A DNA stretch of 64,000 nucleotides from assembly GCF_026625145.1 (NCBI RefSeq), contig NZ_CP113088.1, positions 868,001 through 932,000 on the forward strand, written 5' to 3'. Under the pieces are notes generated by a model that was not told where the DNA came from, did not search any database, and was given only the letters and a program-made list of their open reading frames with translations. The position numbers and the translations under genes are program-made. Below are positions 47,264 to 55,736 of this stretch, one piece after another. The DNA is from Lacinutrix neustonica. GTDB lineage: Bacteria; Bacteroidota; Bacteroidia; Flavobacteriales; Flavobacteriaceae. Within the stretch, counting starts at the first letter, position 1, and every line of letters starts with the position of its first letter.

Positions 47264-47716
47264 ATGAAGAACGTTAAGTCAAATATCGTTAAAGAAATTG
47301 CTCAAGAATTGGATTGCGGATTTGACTGCTATTATAATTTAAAGACTGACGAAATTATAGCAATACCAAGCTTCTCGCAATTTTCAGACGAGGAAGATTT
47401 TAAAGAGGCTTTTAGGGACAGTTTAGAGGAAGTCGAAAAACATAAAAAGGATTTTATAAAACTTGAGGTTTTAGAAAGTTTTGAGTCATTTAAAATTATG
47501 GAACTTTTTGTTGAGCAATTAACCGACCAAAATCTGAAGTTAGAATTACAAAGTATTTTAACGAACAAAAAGCCATTTCAAAAATTTAAGTATAAAATTG
47601 ACCATTCTGATTTTAGACAAAATTGGTTTGATTTTAAACATAGAGAGCTTGAAAAAAGAGTAGAAAATGAATTAGAACGCAGAAAGCCAGCGCACAACAA
47701 AGTATATAAAAAATAG
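47264..47716 (+). CDS. UPF0158-like protein (cassette 58)
   Basis: 150 residues from the ATG at 47264. The stretch IAQELDCGFDCYYNLKTDEIIAIP followed by a helical region and FKYKIDHSDFRQNWFDFKHRELEKRV fits the UPF0158 family of small uncharacterised proteins. The final residues HNKVYKK and the stop are encoded by the attC-like site. Probably co-expressed with the membrane protein upstream. Confidence 0.7.
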   Translation: MKNVKSNIVKEIAQELDCGFDCYYNLKTDEIIAIPSFSQFSDEEDFKEAFRDSLEEVEKHKKDFIKLEVLESFESFKIMELFVEQLTDQNLKLELQSILTNKKPFQKFKYKIDHSDFRQNWFDFKHRELEKRVENELERRKPAHNKVYKK

Positions 47717-47890
47717 CGCGAGTTGTTGCTAACACAAAGGCTCGGGCATTTTTTCGAAGTCGCCAAATTTTTAAATTTGACGATTTCCAAGTAAAAAGAT
47801 AAATAGTAAAATTTAAAAATTCGGCTTGTGTTAATCCGAAAATCTATCGCTTGTTTTCAGCGCTACTTTTCATATACGAGACCGTTGTGT
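47692..47890 (+). other. attC-like site 58 (class VI, long)
   Basis: Box GCGCACAAC matches its cassette start GTTGTGCGC. About 199 bp. Confidence 0.75.
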
Positions 47891-47924
47891 GTAATTTGAG
47901 CAACCGAACTAAGCAATAAACTAA

Positions 47925-48464
47925 ATGAGGAGAGAAATTAAATTTAAAAATTGGCGGATTATCTTAGGTATACTTTTTTTTAGTTTAATGCTTTTTGCGT
48001 CTATTTCGTTTTTACTGAACCCTGAGATATTTATTAGACACTTCTTTATGAAAGCAGAATATATTCAGATTATTGGTATAATAGGTATTGCTTATTTTTC
48101 AACTCTTTTGTATTCCTTTTTAAGAATTCTTCCAAGAAAATATGCTATTCTCATTTCAGATGATTTCTTAATTGATAATTCGAAATATGAATCATTAGGA
48201 AAAATAAGATGGTGTGATATTTCCGAAATACAGAGATTTAAGAAAAATAATATAGAGTTGACTTTGAATAAGACTGTGTTTAAAACTAAAAAAAGAAATT
48301 TATTGAAAAGATTCCTGACTTTTATGCATAATTGGAATTATAAAAAAAACATTCTCATTTCAAGTGCTTTAATTGACTGTAATTTAGAAGAACTTTTTGA
48401 AACGATTTCTGTAGCATATGAAAAAACCGATTCAAATAAAAAAACTACACACAACACCGTATAA
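47925..48464 (+). CDS. Two-helix membrane protein with cytoplasmic domain (cassette 59)
   Basis: 179 residues. Two membrane segments (IILGILFFSLMLFASISFLL and IIGIIGIAYFSTLLYSFL) are followed by a beta-rich domain (PRKYAILISDDFLIDNSKYESLGKIRWCDISEIQRFKKNNIELTL) that looks like a PH-like fold of the bacterial membrane-protein type. It ends THNTV, with the stop in the attC-like site. Function unknown. Confidence 0.65.
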   Translation: MRREIKFKNWRIILGILFFSLMLFASISFLLNPEIFIRHFFMKAEYIQIIGIIGIAYFSTLLYSFLRILPRKYAILISDDFLIDNSKYESLGKIRWCDISEIQRFKKNNIELTLNKTVFKTKKRNLLKRFLTFMHNWNYKKNILISSALIDCNLEELFETISVAYEKTDSNKKTTHNTV

Positions 48465-48581
48465 AAATAATTGCTATTTTAGTGCTTAACCGAAGGTCGT
48501 TGCGTGTTTGTAACGTCTGATTTTCCTGCGGAAAATCCTCGCATACAAACCCGCAACTATTCTTATACATTAACGTTGTGC
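48449..48581 (+). other. attC-like site 59 (class IV-like)
   Basis: Box TACACACAAC matches its cassette start GTTGTGTGTA. Hairpin GATTTTCCTGCGGAAAATC. Confidence 0.8.
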
Positions 48582-48644
48582 GTCATTTAAGAAAAACCGT
48601 GAAAACCAACAAAATTAGAGAAAAAAACAAAATTTTTAGAACAA

Positions 48645-48824
48645 ATGGAAAACAGAGATTTAGAAGTTTTATGTTGTTTTTGTGGTCAAGATTCAACATT
48701 TAACAAAGCGATTGAAATCACGATAGAATGTGATAAGGAAACAAAAGATGTTCAAGCAGTTTATGCTCACTCTAAATGTCTTGATAAGGTTTTACATAAA
48801 AGTGTTCCGAGAGCATTTAATTAA
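48645..48824 (+). CDS. Small zinc-finger-like protein, 59 residues (cassette 60)
   Basis: The product begins MENRDLEVLCCFCGQDSTFN and ends with HSKCLDKVLHKSVPRAFN. The C-x-x-C (CCFCG) and H-x-x-C pairs separated by about 30 residues could bind one zinc ion. A purine-rich region precedes the ATG. It is followed after 30 bp by a membrane-anchored protein gene. This small gene is easily missed; its codon use and composition are like those of its neighbours. Confidence 0.65.
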   Translation: MENRDLEVLCCFCGQDSTFNKAIEITIECDKETKDVQAVYAHSKCLDKVLHKSVPRAFN

Positions 48825-48854
48825 TAAATTGGACTAAATATTCAAAGGAATTTA

Positions 48855-49280
48855 ATGAAAAAATGGATTTTAATAATTGTTGGAATAATCCTGATTGGAA
48901 TAGTCGGAATTGGAATCAAAATCAACTCGGATTTGGACGATGTCGTGGAAGCTCTTAATTCGGAACATTCACTAAATGAATCTGATTTGATAATTCTTTC
49001 GGACTCTATTTCACCGAACAAAAAATATAAATATTATGAATATCAATTTGACAAAGGCGGATTAGGATATTCAAGAATTTTTTGGTCAGTTATAGAAAAT
49101 AACAAAAAAGAAAATGACCTTGGAAAAGGATTGATTCCTCAAGGATATAAAATAATTGGGTGGAACGAGAAAAACGAATTGATTTTAAGCAAATGGAATC
49201 CTAAATCGGAATTAAAAACTGTGTCGAAATTGAAAAACGAAACAATAATTAACGGAATGAAAATAAACATAGCGGAATAA
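48855..49280 (+). CDS. Single-pass membrane or exported protein (cassette 60)
   Basis: 141 residues beginning MKKWILIIVGIILIGIVGIGIKINSD, an N-terminal membrane anchor without clear cleavage site. The rest is a small beta-rich domain (KYYEYQFDKGGLGYSRIFWSVI, GYKIIGWNEKNELILSKWNP). It is the second gene of the cassette. Function unknown. Confidence 0.7.
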   Translation: MKKWILIIVGIILIGIVGIGIKINSDLDDVVEALNSEHSLNESDLIILSDSISPNKKYKYYEYQFDKGGLGYSRIFWSVIENNKKENDLGKGLIPQGYKIIGWNEKNELILSKWNPKSELKTVSKLKNETIINGMKINIAE

Positions 49281-49288
49281 AAACGAAC

Positions 49289-49420
49289 GCACAACACCGT
49301 ATAAAAATAATTGCGGTTTAGTGCTTAAACAAAGGTCGTTGCGTGTTTGTAACGTCTGATTTTCCTGCGGAAAATCCTCGCATACAAACCCGCAACTATT
49401 CTTATACATAAACGTTATGT
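49289..49420 (+). other. attC-like site 60 (class IV-like)
   Basis: Box ACGCACAAC matches its cassette start GTTGTGCGT. Confidence 0.8.
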
Positions 49421-49871
49421 ACAATGCCTCACTCGGCTCAAAAAAAACCAAATTCGCTAAAACTAAAACTCTAAAGCATTAATTTTTATCAAAAAAATTA
49501 ACACGCAATTATTACGTAAAATAACGGTTTGTAAACGGATTAAATAGTAAAACGGAGCAATACGCAACGGATCTACCACTCAATCGCTTTCTGACAAGTT
49601 AAATGCGCAACTCTTGCGGACGATTGCTCTACTCCTATTACGGATAAAAACACGAATTTAAAACTGCTGCTTAAAGCAAAACGAAATGTTGCGAATAGCT
49701 GACTTTCAAAGGCGTAAACGCAATAAAAAAATATAAAACACTGTACATAACAATGTGTAAAAATAATTGCTTGGTTCTATCTTACTCGGAAAATCCTAGC
49801 GGATTTTCCTCTGCTTCGGTTATATTTACTATTTTAGGTGCTTAATCACGCAACTATCCTTACACGTAACG
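49415..49871 (+). repeat. Cassette 61: ORF-less, family D
   Basis: 457 bp. Like family B, but with start GTTATGTACA and end TGTACATAAC: one base pair changed on both sides. No gene seen. Confidence 0.9.
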
Positions 49872-49877
49872 TTATGT
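49745..49877 (+). other. attC-like site 61 (class I)
   Basis: Box TGTACATAAC. Confidence 0.8.
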
Positions 49878-49904
49878 GCAAGCTGAAAAAACATCGTGCA
49901 AAAA

Positions 49905-50639
49905 ATGAAATACAATAAAGAAGACATATTTCAGATGTTGATTTCTCAATATCAATTCGCAATTGAATTTGACCCAGTTGTTGTTAAGGGAATGGACTTT
50001 AACTATGAAAGTTCAATCTTAGATTGGCGAGATGCTTGTGATTTAGTAAGTCCTAAAAAATTGGCTAAAATCTATCACAAAGAATTTAAAATTGACAGAC
50101 CACTTTCGGAATTGGAAGACATTTTAATAAATGAAGATAGTAGAACTGTATCTGATTTTTGCGAGTACATTTCTAAATACGCTGAAAGAGAAAATATCGA
50201 GACAATTAAACTATTGGGACAAAATTGTCAAACTGCTTCAATATTTAGAACATTAAAACAAAATCTGACTGAAAAAGGAGCTGACACGACTGAATTAAAA
50301 CCGAGTTCTGAAATAAATCCATTTTTTCTAAAATATGGTGGACTATTGATTGATGAAGTGAATAGAATTGCGCCAGGGACAATGTCGGAATTTGAATTTA
50401 AGTCTCATAAATTATCTCGGATTGGACGAAATATTATGTTTACCGGAATTTTTGCGATGATTGGAATTTGGTGGATTTGGAGTTTTAATTGGTGGTTAAC
50501 GTTACCAATAATAATCGGAGTTGTGACATTCCAAATTGGAGATAAAAAACAACCTGAAAAATTAAATCTTGGCGGATTTCAAAACTTCCGAGAATTGATT
50601 TACGGAATGGAAAATAAATTTAAAAAAGCCAGCACATAA
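49905..50639 (+). CDS. Unknown protein with two membrane segments (cassette 62)
   Basis: 244 residues from the ATG at 49905; a GTG at 49896 would add three. The N-terminal 170 residues are soluble and helical (YNKEDIFQMLISQYQFAIEFDP, ILDWRDACDLVSPKKLAKIY). A membrane hairpin IMFTGIFAMIGIWWIWSFNWWLTLPIIIGVVTF follows, and a short tail. The stop lies in the end box ACATAAC. Function unknown. Confidence 0.7.
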   Translation: MKYNKEDIFQMLISQYQFAIEFDPVVVKGMDFNYESSILDWRDACDLVSPKKLAKIYHKEFKIDRPLSELEDILINEDSRTVSDFCEYISKYAERENIETIKLLGQNCQTASIFRTLKQNLTEKGADTTELKPSSEINPFFLKYGGLLIDEVNRIAPGTMSEFEFKSHKLSRIGRNIMFTGIFAMIGIWWIWSFNWWLTLPIIIGVVTFQIGDKKQPEKLNLGGFQNFRELIYGMENKFKKAST

Positions 50640-50764
50640 CAATGGCTATAAGTAATTGCTTGTTCTCGCCTACTTCTGAAAATCCTCGCGGATTTTCAGT
50701 TTGGTGCGTACTTGCAAAGTTAAGTGCTAACCCACGCAACTACTCATAGCCGCGAACGTTGTGT
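50634..50764 (+). other. attC-like site 62 (class V)
   Basis: Box GCACATAAC matches its cassette start GTTATGTGC. Confidence 0.8.
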
Positions 50765-50777
50765 GCAATTTGAGAAA

Positions 50778-50809
50778 TTTGGTGATTATACCAATTTTTG
50801 GTATATTTG
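50778..50809 (+). promoter_or_regulatory. Bacteroidota-type promoter of the second ParD/ParE pair
   Basis: TTTG at 50778-50781 and TATATTTG at 50802-50809 are separated by 20 bp, matching the Bacteroidota consensus TTTG-N19/20-TAnnTTTG. The antitoxin ATG is 19 bp further on. This shows the cassette carries its own promoter. Confidence 0.75.
50787..50805 (+). promoter_or_regulatory. Perfect palindromic operator in the ParD/ParE promoter
   Basis: TATACCAA and TTGGTATA form a perfect 8-bp inverted repeat around TTT, lying between the two promoter boxes and into the -7 box. Binding by the ribbon-helix-helix antitoxin would block RNA polymerase. Confidence 0.7.
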
Positions 50810-50827
50810 ATGTAAATTAGTACTCAA

Positions 50828-51079
50828 ATGAATAAAAACACATCAATATCACTCGGAAATTATTTCGACCAATTTGTGAAAAGTAGCATAAGCGAAGGAA
50901 GATTTAAAAACGTTAGCGAAGTTATTCGTGCAGGATTAAGACTTTTAGAAGAGGAAGAAAGTAAAGTCATTGCATTAAAAAAGGCAATTCAAGAAGGAAT
51001 TGACAGCGGAATAGCTCACGACTTTGACCCAAAAAAACATCTTGAATCTTTAAAAGCGAAAAAGCACTCGAATGGCTGA
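50828..51079 (+). CDS. ParD-like antitoxin (cassette 63)
   Basis: 83 residues of the classical ParD/CC2985 type: MNKNTSISLGNYFDQFVKSSISEGRFKNVSEVIRAGLRLLEEEESK, a ribbon-helix-helix DNA-binding domain, then a tail with HDFDPKKHLESLKA that binds the toxin. It overlaps the ParE gene by 8 bp, as in the other pair at 38403-38922, but the two antitoxins are only distantly alike. Confidence 0.88.
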   Translation: MNKNTSISLGNYFDQFVKSSISEGRFKNVSEVIRAGLRLLEEEESKVIALKKAIQEGIDSGIAHDFDPKKHLESLKAKKHSNG

Positions 51080-51371
51080 ATATAAGTTAACCAATAAAGC
51101 TGTTGAGGATTTATCAAAAATTTGGGATTACACTTTTGAAGTTTGGTCGGAAAAACAAGCTGACAAATATTACGCAGAACTGATTTCTAATTGCCAAGAA
51201 ATTGCCGAAAACCCGGACATAGGGAAATTCTACGATGGAATATCAAAGCAACTTCACGGAATGAGTGCAAATCGACATATAATATTCTACAGAACTTTGA
51301 ACGAAAATTATGTTGAAATAACGAGAATATTGCACGAAAGAATGGATTTGAAGAAAAGAATAGCTGAATAA
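51072..51371 (+). CDS. ParE-like toxin (cassette 63)
   Basis: 99 residues: YKLTNKAVEDLSKIWDYTFEVWSEKQADKYYAELISNCQEIAENP, the core HIIFYRTLNENYVEITRILHERMDLKKR and a basic end are those of ParE1-type toxins. A gyrase-poisoning activity is likely from the family. Coupled to its antitoxin gene. Confidence 0.88.
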   Translation: MAEYKLTNKAVEDLSKIWDYTFEVWSEKQADKYYAELISNCQEIAENPDIGKFYDGISKQLHGMSANRHIIFYRTLNENYVEITRILHERMDLKKRIAE

Positions 51372-51378
51372 AAACTGC

Positions 51379-51512
51379 ACACAACACGGTGTATAATTAA
51401 TTGCTTTGGCAATTGCCTATTTGGAAAATTCCTTCGGAATTTTATCAAATACGTTTAAGTTTACTAAATTAGTTGCTTAACATGCAACTAACCATACACA
51501 TCAACGTTACCA
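51379..51512 (+). other. attC-like site 63 (class IIb)
   Basis: Box TGCACACAAC matches its cassette start GTTGTGTGCA. Hairpin GGAAAATTCCTTCGGAATTTT. Confidence 0.8.
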
Positions 51513-51884
51513 ACCATGCCACTCTGCTGTGAAAAATAATAGAATCTAAACGATCTCTAAATTAAAAAACTGCAAAAGTTAGCGGATAAAAAATTACAAT
51601 AATATTCTGATCAAACCAGGGTGCAACTCTTACGGCGGACTGATTTGCATGACGGCTAATCAAATACCAAAATCTGATTTCGGACTGACAAAAGCAATGC
51701 GCAATCTTTGCGGCGGATTCAAATGCGAAACGGCTAACTGGGTAATTAAAAGAACGGTTGGTAACAATGTGTAAAATAAATACTACTTTTATGGCTTAAC
51801 CCAAAGGCAGTTCGTGTTAGCTTGCTTCGGATTTTCCTACGGAAAATCCCCGCACACTAACCCGTACTTACCTTACACGAACCG
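51507..51884 (+). repeat. Cassette 64: ORF-less, family C
   Basis: 378 bp, almost identical to 10648-11025. No gene seen. Confidence 0.9.
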
Positions 51885-51890
51885 TTAGCC
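51759..51890 (+). other. attC-like site 64 (class IV)
   Basis: Box GTTGGTAAC. Confidence 0.8.
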
Positions 51891-51917
51891 ACAAGTTGAA
51901 AAAACAAGACCCTAAAT

Positions 51918-52274
51918 ATGAATTACAAAATACCAAACTCATATAATTGGTTTGCGAAACTGAATTTAACTCAATTCATTCCGTGGAATTTTGAAAAGGA
52001 AATTAATTCGAATTCATCAATTAATGAACAGTTTAAAATTGAGTGTCAACAAAATCGACAAGTTCTGACTTTTGGTCGCAGACAAGGTATGGACACCTTT
52101 GTTGGATTTGAGATTATAGACGAAAAAGTCACTGAAAAAATAATTGTATTTCATCCATCTTTCGGACAAAACGTAAAAGGTTGGGATATTATCGAATCAG
52201 AATATTCTGATTTCTTTGAGTTTATGCAAAGACAAGTATTACGAGATATGAAAGAATGGATTCCGAGAAGATGA
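51918..52274 (+). CDS. Unknown 118-residue protein (cassette 65)
   Basis: Soluble, beginning MNYKIPNSYNWFAKLNLTQFIPWNF and containing VLTFGRRQGMDTFVGFEI and IIVFHPSFGQNVKGWDIIESEYSDFFEFMQ. The end of the second stretch recalls the last helix of SUKH-type immunity proteins, but this is weak. No signal peptide. Function unknown. Confidence 0.65.
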   Translation: MNYKIPNSYNWFAKLNLTQFIPWNFEKEINSNSSINEQFKIECQQNRQVLTFGRRQGMDTFVGFEIIDEKVTEKIIVFHPSFGQNVKGWDIIESEYSDFFEFMQRQVLRDMKEWIPRR

Positions 52275-52304
52275 CGTTAATGACTATATCTGAAAAAAAC
52301 CTGT

Positions 52305-52437
52305 GGCTAACAATGTGTAAATATAATTGCTTGGTCCTCTCTTACTCGGAAAATCCTACGGATTTTCCTCTCGGTTCGCTAATATTTACTATTTTAGTGG
52401 CTTATCAACGCAACTATCCTTACACGTAACGTTGGCA
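52305..52437 (+). other. attC-like site 65 (class I)
   Basis: Box GTGGCTAAC matches its cassette start GTTAGCCAC. Confidence 0.8.
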
Positions 52438-52455
52438 ATAATATCGAAAAACGAA

Positions 52456-52656
52456 ATGCATCCAATTTTAATACTTTCAATAATAGTAATTTGTTTTTGG
52501 TCAGTTATCACAACTTTCAGAGCAATTTACCTAATACTAACAAAAGATTTCAATGGAGATAAAACTACTTGGATTCTGACTGTTATGATTGGATTAATTG
52601 GTCCAATATTATGGATTACCAAAGGGAAAATGTTGATTTCAAAAATTAAAGAATGA
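52456..52656 (+). CDS. Small PLDc_N-like membrane protein (cassette 66)
   Basis: 66 residues with two membrane segments (ILILSIIVICFWSVITTF and WILTVMIGLIGPILWI). The second, with GLIGPILW, resembles the phospholipase D N-terminal membrane module often found as a stand-alone small protein. It overlaps the next gene by 4 bp (ATGA). Role unknown. Confidence 0.6.
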   Translation: MHPILILSIIVICFWSVITTFRAIYLILTKDFNGDKTTWILTVMIGLIGPILWITKGKMLISKIKE

Positions 52657-53039
52657 ATATGAAAAATTTGATTTTAATATTAATCCTAAATCTGACTTTG
52701 AATGGTTGGGCGCAAGAAAAAAATTGTTCGGATTTTAAAGTTGGTAAGTTTACTTATTCTGACCCAGATTACGCTGACTTAATTACTGTTCGCAATGACT
52801 CGCTTCAAATTGACTCTTATCCAAAAATGGGTTGGGAAATGACAAGCAGAGTTAAATGGTTAACAGATTGTAAATATGAAATAGTTTATACAAAAGTTAA
52901 TGACCCTAAAATGGAATCATTAATCGGAATTAAATACGTGATTGAAATTATTGGAATCGATAATAACAAAATTATGTGCAAAACTGAATCGGATGGAATT
53001 ACTGTCGAAAAAGAAATGATTAAAACAGAAACTGAATAA
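52653..53039 (+). CDS. Predicted secreted protein, 128 residues (cassette 66)
   Basis: Signal peptide MNMKNLILILILNLTLNGWA, then QEKNCSDFKVGKFTYSDPDYADLITVRNDSLQIDSYPKMGW. It is a short beta-rich protein related in style to small Bacteroidota exported proteins; two cysteines may form a disulphide. It is translationally coupled to the small membrane protein upstream. Confidence 0.7.
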   Translation: MNMKNLILILILNLTLNGWAQEKNCSDFKVGKFTYSDPDYADLITVRNDSLQIDSYPKMGWEMTSRVKWLTDCKYEIVYTKVNDPKMESLIGIKYVIEIIGIDNNKIMCKTESDGITVEKEMIKTETE

Positions 53040-53047
53040 AATACTAT

Positions 53048-53179
53048 TGCCAACACCGTATAAAATTAATTGCTAGTGGAAGCCTACTTACGAAAATCCT
53101 CACGGATTTTCTATTCGGTTTGTATTTGCTAAATTAGGTGCTTAAACCACGCAACTAATCTTATACAATCACGTTGTGT
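53048..53179 (+). other. attC-like site 66 (class II)
   Basis: Box TATTGCCAAC matches its cassette start GTTGGCAATA. Confidence 0.8.
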
Positions 53180-53629
53180 ACAATGGCTCACTCGGCTCAA
53201 AAAAAACCAAATTCGCTAAAACTAATACTCTAAAGCATTAATTTTTATCAAAAAAATTAACACGTAATTATTACGCAAAATAACGGTTTGTAAACGGACT
53301 AAATAGCAAAACGGAGCAATACGCAACGGACCTACCACTCAATCGCTTTCTGACAACTTAAATGCGCAAATGTAACGGACTACCGCTCTGCTCCTATTAC
53401 GTATAAAAACATGACTCTAAAAGTGCTATTTAAAGCAAAAAGCAATATTGACAACGGATAACACTCGGTGTGATAAATGGAATGAAAGATATAAAGCACT
53501 GTACACAACAGTGTGTAAAAATAATTGCTTGGTTCCTTCTTACTCGGAAAATCCTAACGGATTTTCCTCCGGTTCGTTAATATTTACTATTTTAGAGGCT
53601 TAATCACGCAACTATCCTTACACTTAACG
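53174..53629 (+). repeat. Cassette 67: ORF-less, family B
   Basis: 456 bp, followed by a family A cassette as in two other places. No gene seen. Confidence 0.9.
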
Positions 53630-53635
53630 TTAGCC
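53503..53635 (+). other. attC-like site 67 (class I)
   Basis: Box TGTACACAAC. Confidence 0.8.
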
Positions 53636-54099
53636 CACATGCCTACTCGGCTCGAAAAAAAATTCTAAAGTTGCTTAAAAGTGGTTTAAAAATAAAAAAA
53701 CAACACTTCTCATGTGCTCACTCAACCTATTTCGGATAAAACACAACGCGACACTGTTGCGACGGACTCTTTTACGTTGCGGCAAAACTGTATGCGTAAA
53801 AGATTAAAAAATGATTACTCAAGCATTTTCTGACCTTAGAAAAACGCAACTCTTACGACGGATTTATATAGCAAACGGCAAATCGTAACGCACAAAAGAT
53901 AAAATCAATAGTAGCACGTAAAACAAAACTCTGCGGAGCTGCAAAACCATATGGAGAAAAATAAAATAACGTGGGCTAACAATGTGTAAAATAAATACTA
54001 CTTTTATGGCTTAACCTAAAGGCAGTTTGTGTTTGCTTGCTTCGGATTTTCCTACGGAAAATCCCCGCATACAAACCCGTACTTACCTTACACGAACCG
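53630..54099 (+). repeat. Cassette 68: ORF-less, family A, 470-bp subtype
   Basis: Near-identical to 34377-34846. No gene seen. Confidence 0.9.
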
Positions 54100-54105
54100 T
54101 TATGT
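53974..54105 (+). other. attC-like site 68 (class IV)
   Basis: Box GTGGGCTAAC. Confidence 0.8.
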
Positions 54106-54125
54106 GCAATTAAAAACAAGCTCTT

Positions 54126-54141
54126 TTTGCCAAATGACAAA
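54126..54141 (+). promoter_or_regulatory. Crp/Fnr-type operator upstream of the regulator gene
   Basis: TTTGCCAAATGACAAA differs from the perfect palindrome at 54753-54768 at only two positions. It lies 34 bp before the regulator ATG, so autoregulation is likely. Confidence 0.6.
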
Positions 54142-54174
54142 TCCTGAAAAAACAATTTCAATTATTTTGGTCAA

Positions 54175-54744
54175 ATGGAAGAATTGATAGAATACATCTT
54201 ACAGTTTGGCGATTTAAATCAACAACAAATAAAACTAATCGCTAATAAGGCAACCGAATTACAGCTTCAAAAGGGTGATTACTTTTCAGAAGCAGGAAAA
54301 ACCCCAAGACAAGTTGGTTTTATTTTAGAAGGTGTGCTTCGAGTATGTTATTTTAATAATAAGGGAGAAGAAATTACTAAATATTTTGTTGATGAAAATC
54401 ATTTAATCGTAGACTATCAGCATTTTCAACCCAAAATAGAGGCTACCGAATATGTAGAAGCAGTAACAGATTGTAAACTTTTGATTTTTTCTAAAGAAGA
54501 TTGGGAAGATTTATCCAAAACCATTCTTATTTGGGATGCTATTGTCCATAAAATTGTTCAGAAAGCATTGACTGAAAAACTCGAAAGAAGAAGTCCGCTC
54601 GTTGACCAAGATGCTACTACAAGGTATCTTAGTTTTTTAGAAAAATTTCCAAAATTGGCAAACAGAATCCCGCTTTCTTATTTAGCTTCCTACCTTGGAA
54701 TTACACAATCATCATTAAGCCGAATTAGAAAGAACATTAGTTAA
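54175..54744 (+). CDS. Crp/Fnr-family transcription regulator (cassette 69)
   Basis: 189 residues. An N-terminal cyclic-nucleotide-binding-like fold (LQLQKGDYFSEAGKTPRQVGFILEGVLRVCYFNNKGEEITKYFV) is joined by a long dimer helix to a C-terminal helix-turn-helix, RIPLSYLASYLGITQSSLSRIRK. This is the common Bacteroidota Crp-like type that often controls a neighbouring enzyme gene. Two related palindromes flank the gene, one before it and one between it and the SDR gene, so it probably controls itself and the SDR. Confidence 0.85.
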   Translation: MEELIEYILQFGDLNQQQIKLIANKATELQLQKGDYFSEAGKTPRQVGFILEGVLRVCYFNNKGEEITKYFVDENHLIVDYQHFQPKIEATEYVEAVTDCKLLIFSKEDWEDLSKTILIWDAIVHKIVQKALTEKLERRSPLVDQDATTRYLSFLEKFPKLANRIPLSYLASYLGITQSSLSRIRKNIS

Positions 54745-54752
54745 ATTTGCTT

Positions 54753-54768
54753 TTTGCCATATGGCAAA
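54753..54768 (+). promoter_or_regulatory. Perfect palindromic operator upstream of the SDR gene
   Basis: TTTGCCATATGGCAAA is a 16-bp perfect palindrome of the size and symmetry bound by Crp/Fnr dimers. It starts 8 bp after the regulator stop codon and lies 67 bp before the SDR ATG. Confidence 0.7.
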
Positions 54769-54835
54769 TGATTTCATTTTTCTTATAGCGACCTTTGTGT
54801 TGTTAATTTATTTATCAATTTAAAATTAAAGAAAA

Positions 54836-55573
54836 ATGAAAACAGCATTAATTACAGGAGCTAATAAAAGTATTGGTTTTGAAGTAGCAAGACAGTTATT
54901 AAACGAAGGTTTCTATGTTTATTTAGGAAGTAGAAGCCTAGAAAATGGACTAGAAGCTGTTCAAAGTCTTAAAAACGAAGGATTAGACAACGTTCAGATT
55001 ATCCAAATAGACGTAACCAATCAGGAATCAATTGATTCTGCACGGGCAGAAATTATAAAGCATTCCGAAGTTTTAGATGTTTTAATTAACAACGCAGGAA
55101 TAAACGGAGGAATGCCCCAATCTGCGCTTACCTCTAGTGTAGATGTATTCAAATCGGTTTATGACACCAATGTTTATGGAGTAATTAGGGTAACGCAAGC
55201 ATTTATTGATTTATTAAAAAAATCTTCCGAACCACGTATTGTAAACCTAAGTTCAAGTCAAGGTTCACTTACTTTGGCAAGTGATGAATCGAACAAATTT
55301 TATCACTTTAAAGGAGCTGTATATCAATCTTCGAAAGCAGCTTTAAATATGTATTCCATTGTTTTGGCATACGAACTGCGTGAGACCTTAGTAAAAGTAA
55401 ATATGGTTGACCCAGGTTTTACTAAAACAGATTTCAATAATCACAGAGGAACAGGAACCGTTGAAGAAGCTGCAAAAAGAGTTACAAAATATGCCCTTAT
55501 CGATAATAATGGACCAACTGGAAAATTCTATAGTGAGGAGTTTTACCCTGATGGTGTAGAATGCCCTTGGTAA
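54836..55573 (+). CDS. Short-chain dehydrogenase/reductase (cassette 69)
   Basis: 245 residues of the classical SDR family. The cofactor loop is T7-G-A-N-K-S-I-G14, then LINNAG in the centre and the catalytic S..YxxxK: SSSQGSL and VYQSSKAAL. The glycine loop and a basic residue after the second strand (GSRSLENG) suggest NADP(H). The substrate cannot be told; family members reduce small carbonyl compounds. It follows the Crp-like regulator with a palindromic operator between them. With the regulator it forms a complete metabolic or detoxification cassette. Confidence 0.87.
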   Translation: MKTALITGANKSIGFEVARQLLNEGFYVYLGSRSLENGLEAVQSLKNEGLDNVQIIQIDVTNQESIDSARAEIIKHSEVLDVLINNAGINGGMPQSALTSSVDVFKSVYDTNVYGVIRVTQAFIDLLKKSSEPRIVNLSSSQGSLTLASDESNKFYHFKGAVYQSSKAALNMYSIVLAYELRETLVKVNMVDPGFTKTDFNNHRGTGTVEEAAKRVTKYALIDNNGPTGKFYSEEFYPDGVECPW

Positions 55574-55582
55574 AAGAACAGC

Positions 55583-55712
55583 ACATAACAAGGTATAAAA
55601 ATAATAGCGGGTTCGGTACTTTATCGAAGTCGCTTTTTTTATATTTACAGTTGTCTCTACAAGAAACGTAGTGTCTCAAAATCCGCTACTATTCTTATAC
55701 TAACCGTTGCCA
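55583..55712 (+). other. attC-like site 69 (class VII)
   Basis: Box GCACATAAC matches its cassette start GTTATGTGC. Stem AATAGCGGG / CCGCTACT. Confidence 0.75.
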
Positions 55713-55736
55713 TTAATTTAAAAAAAACCGAGAAAA

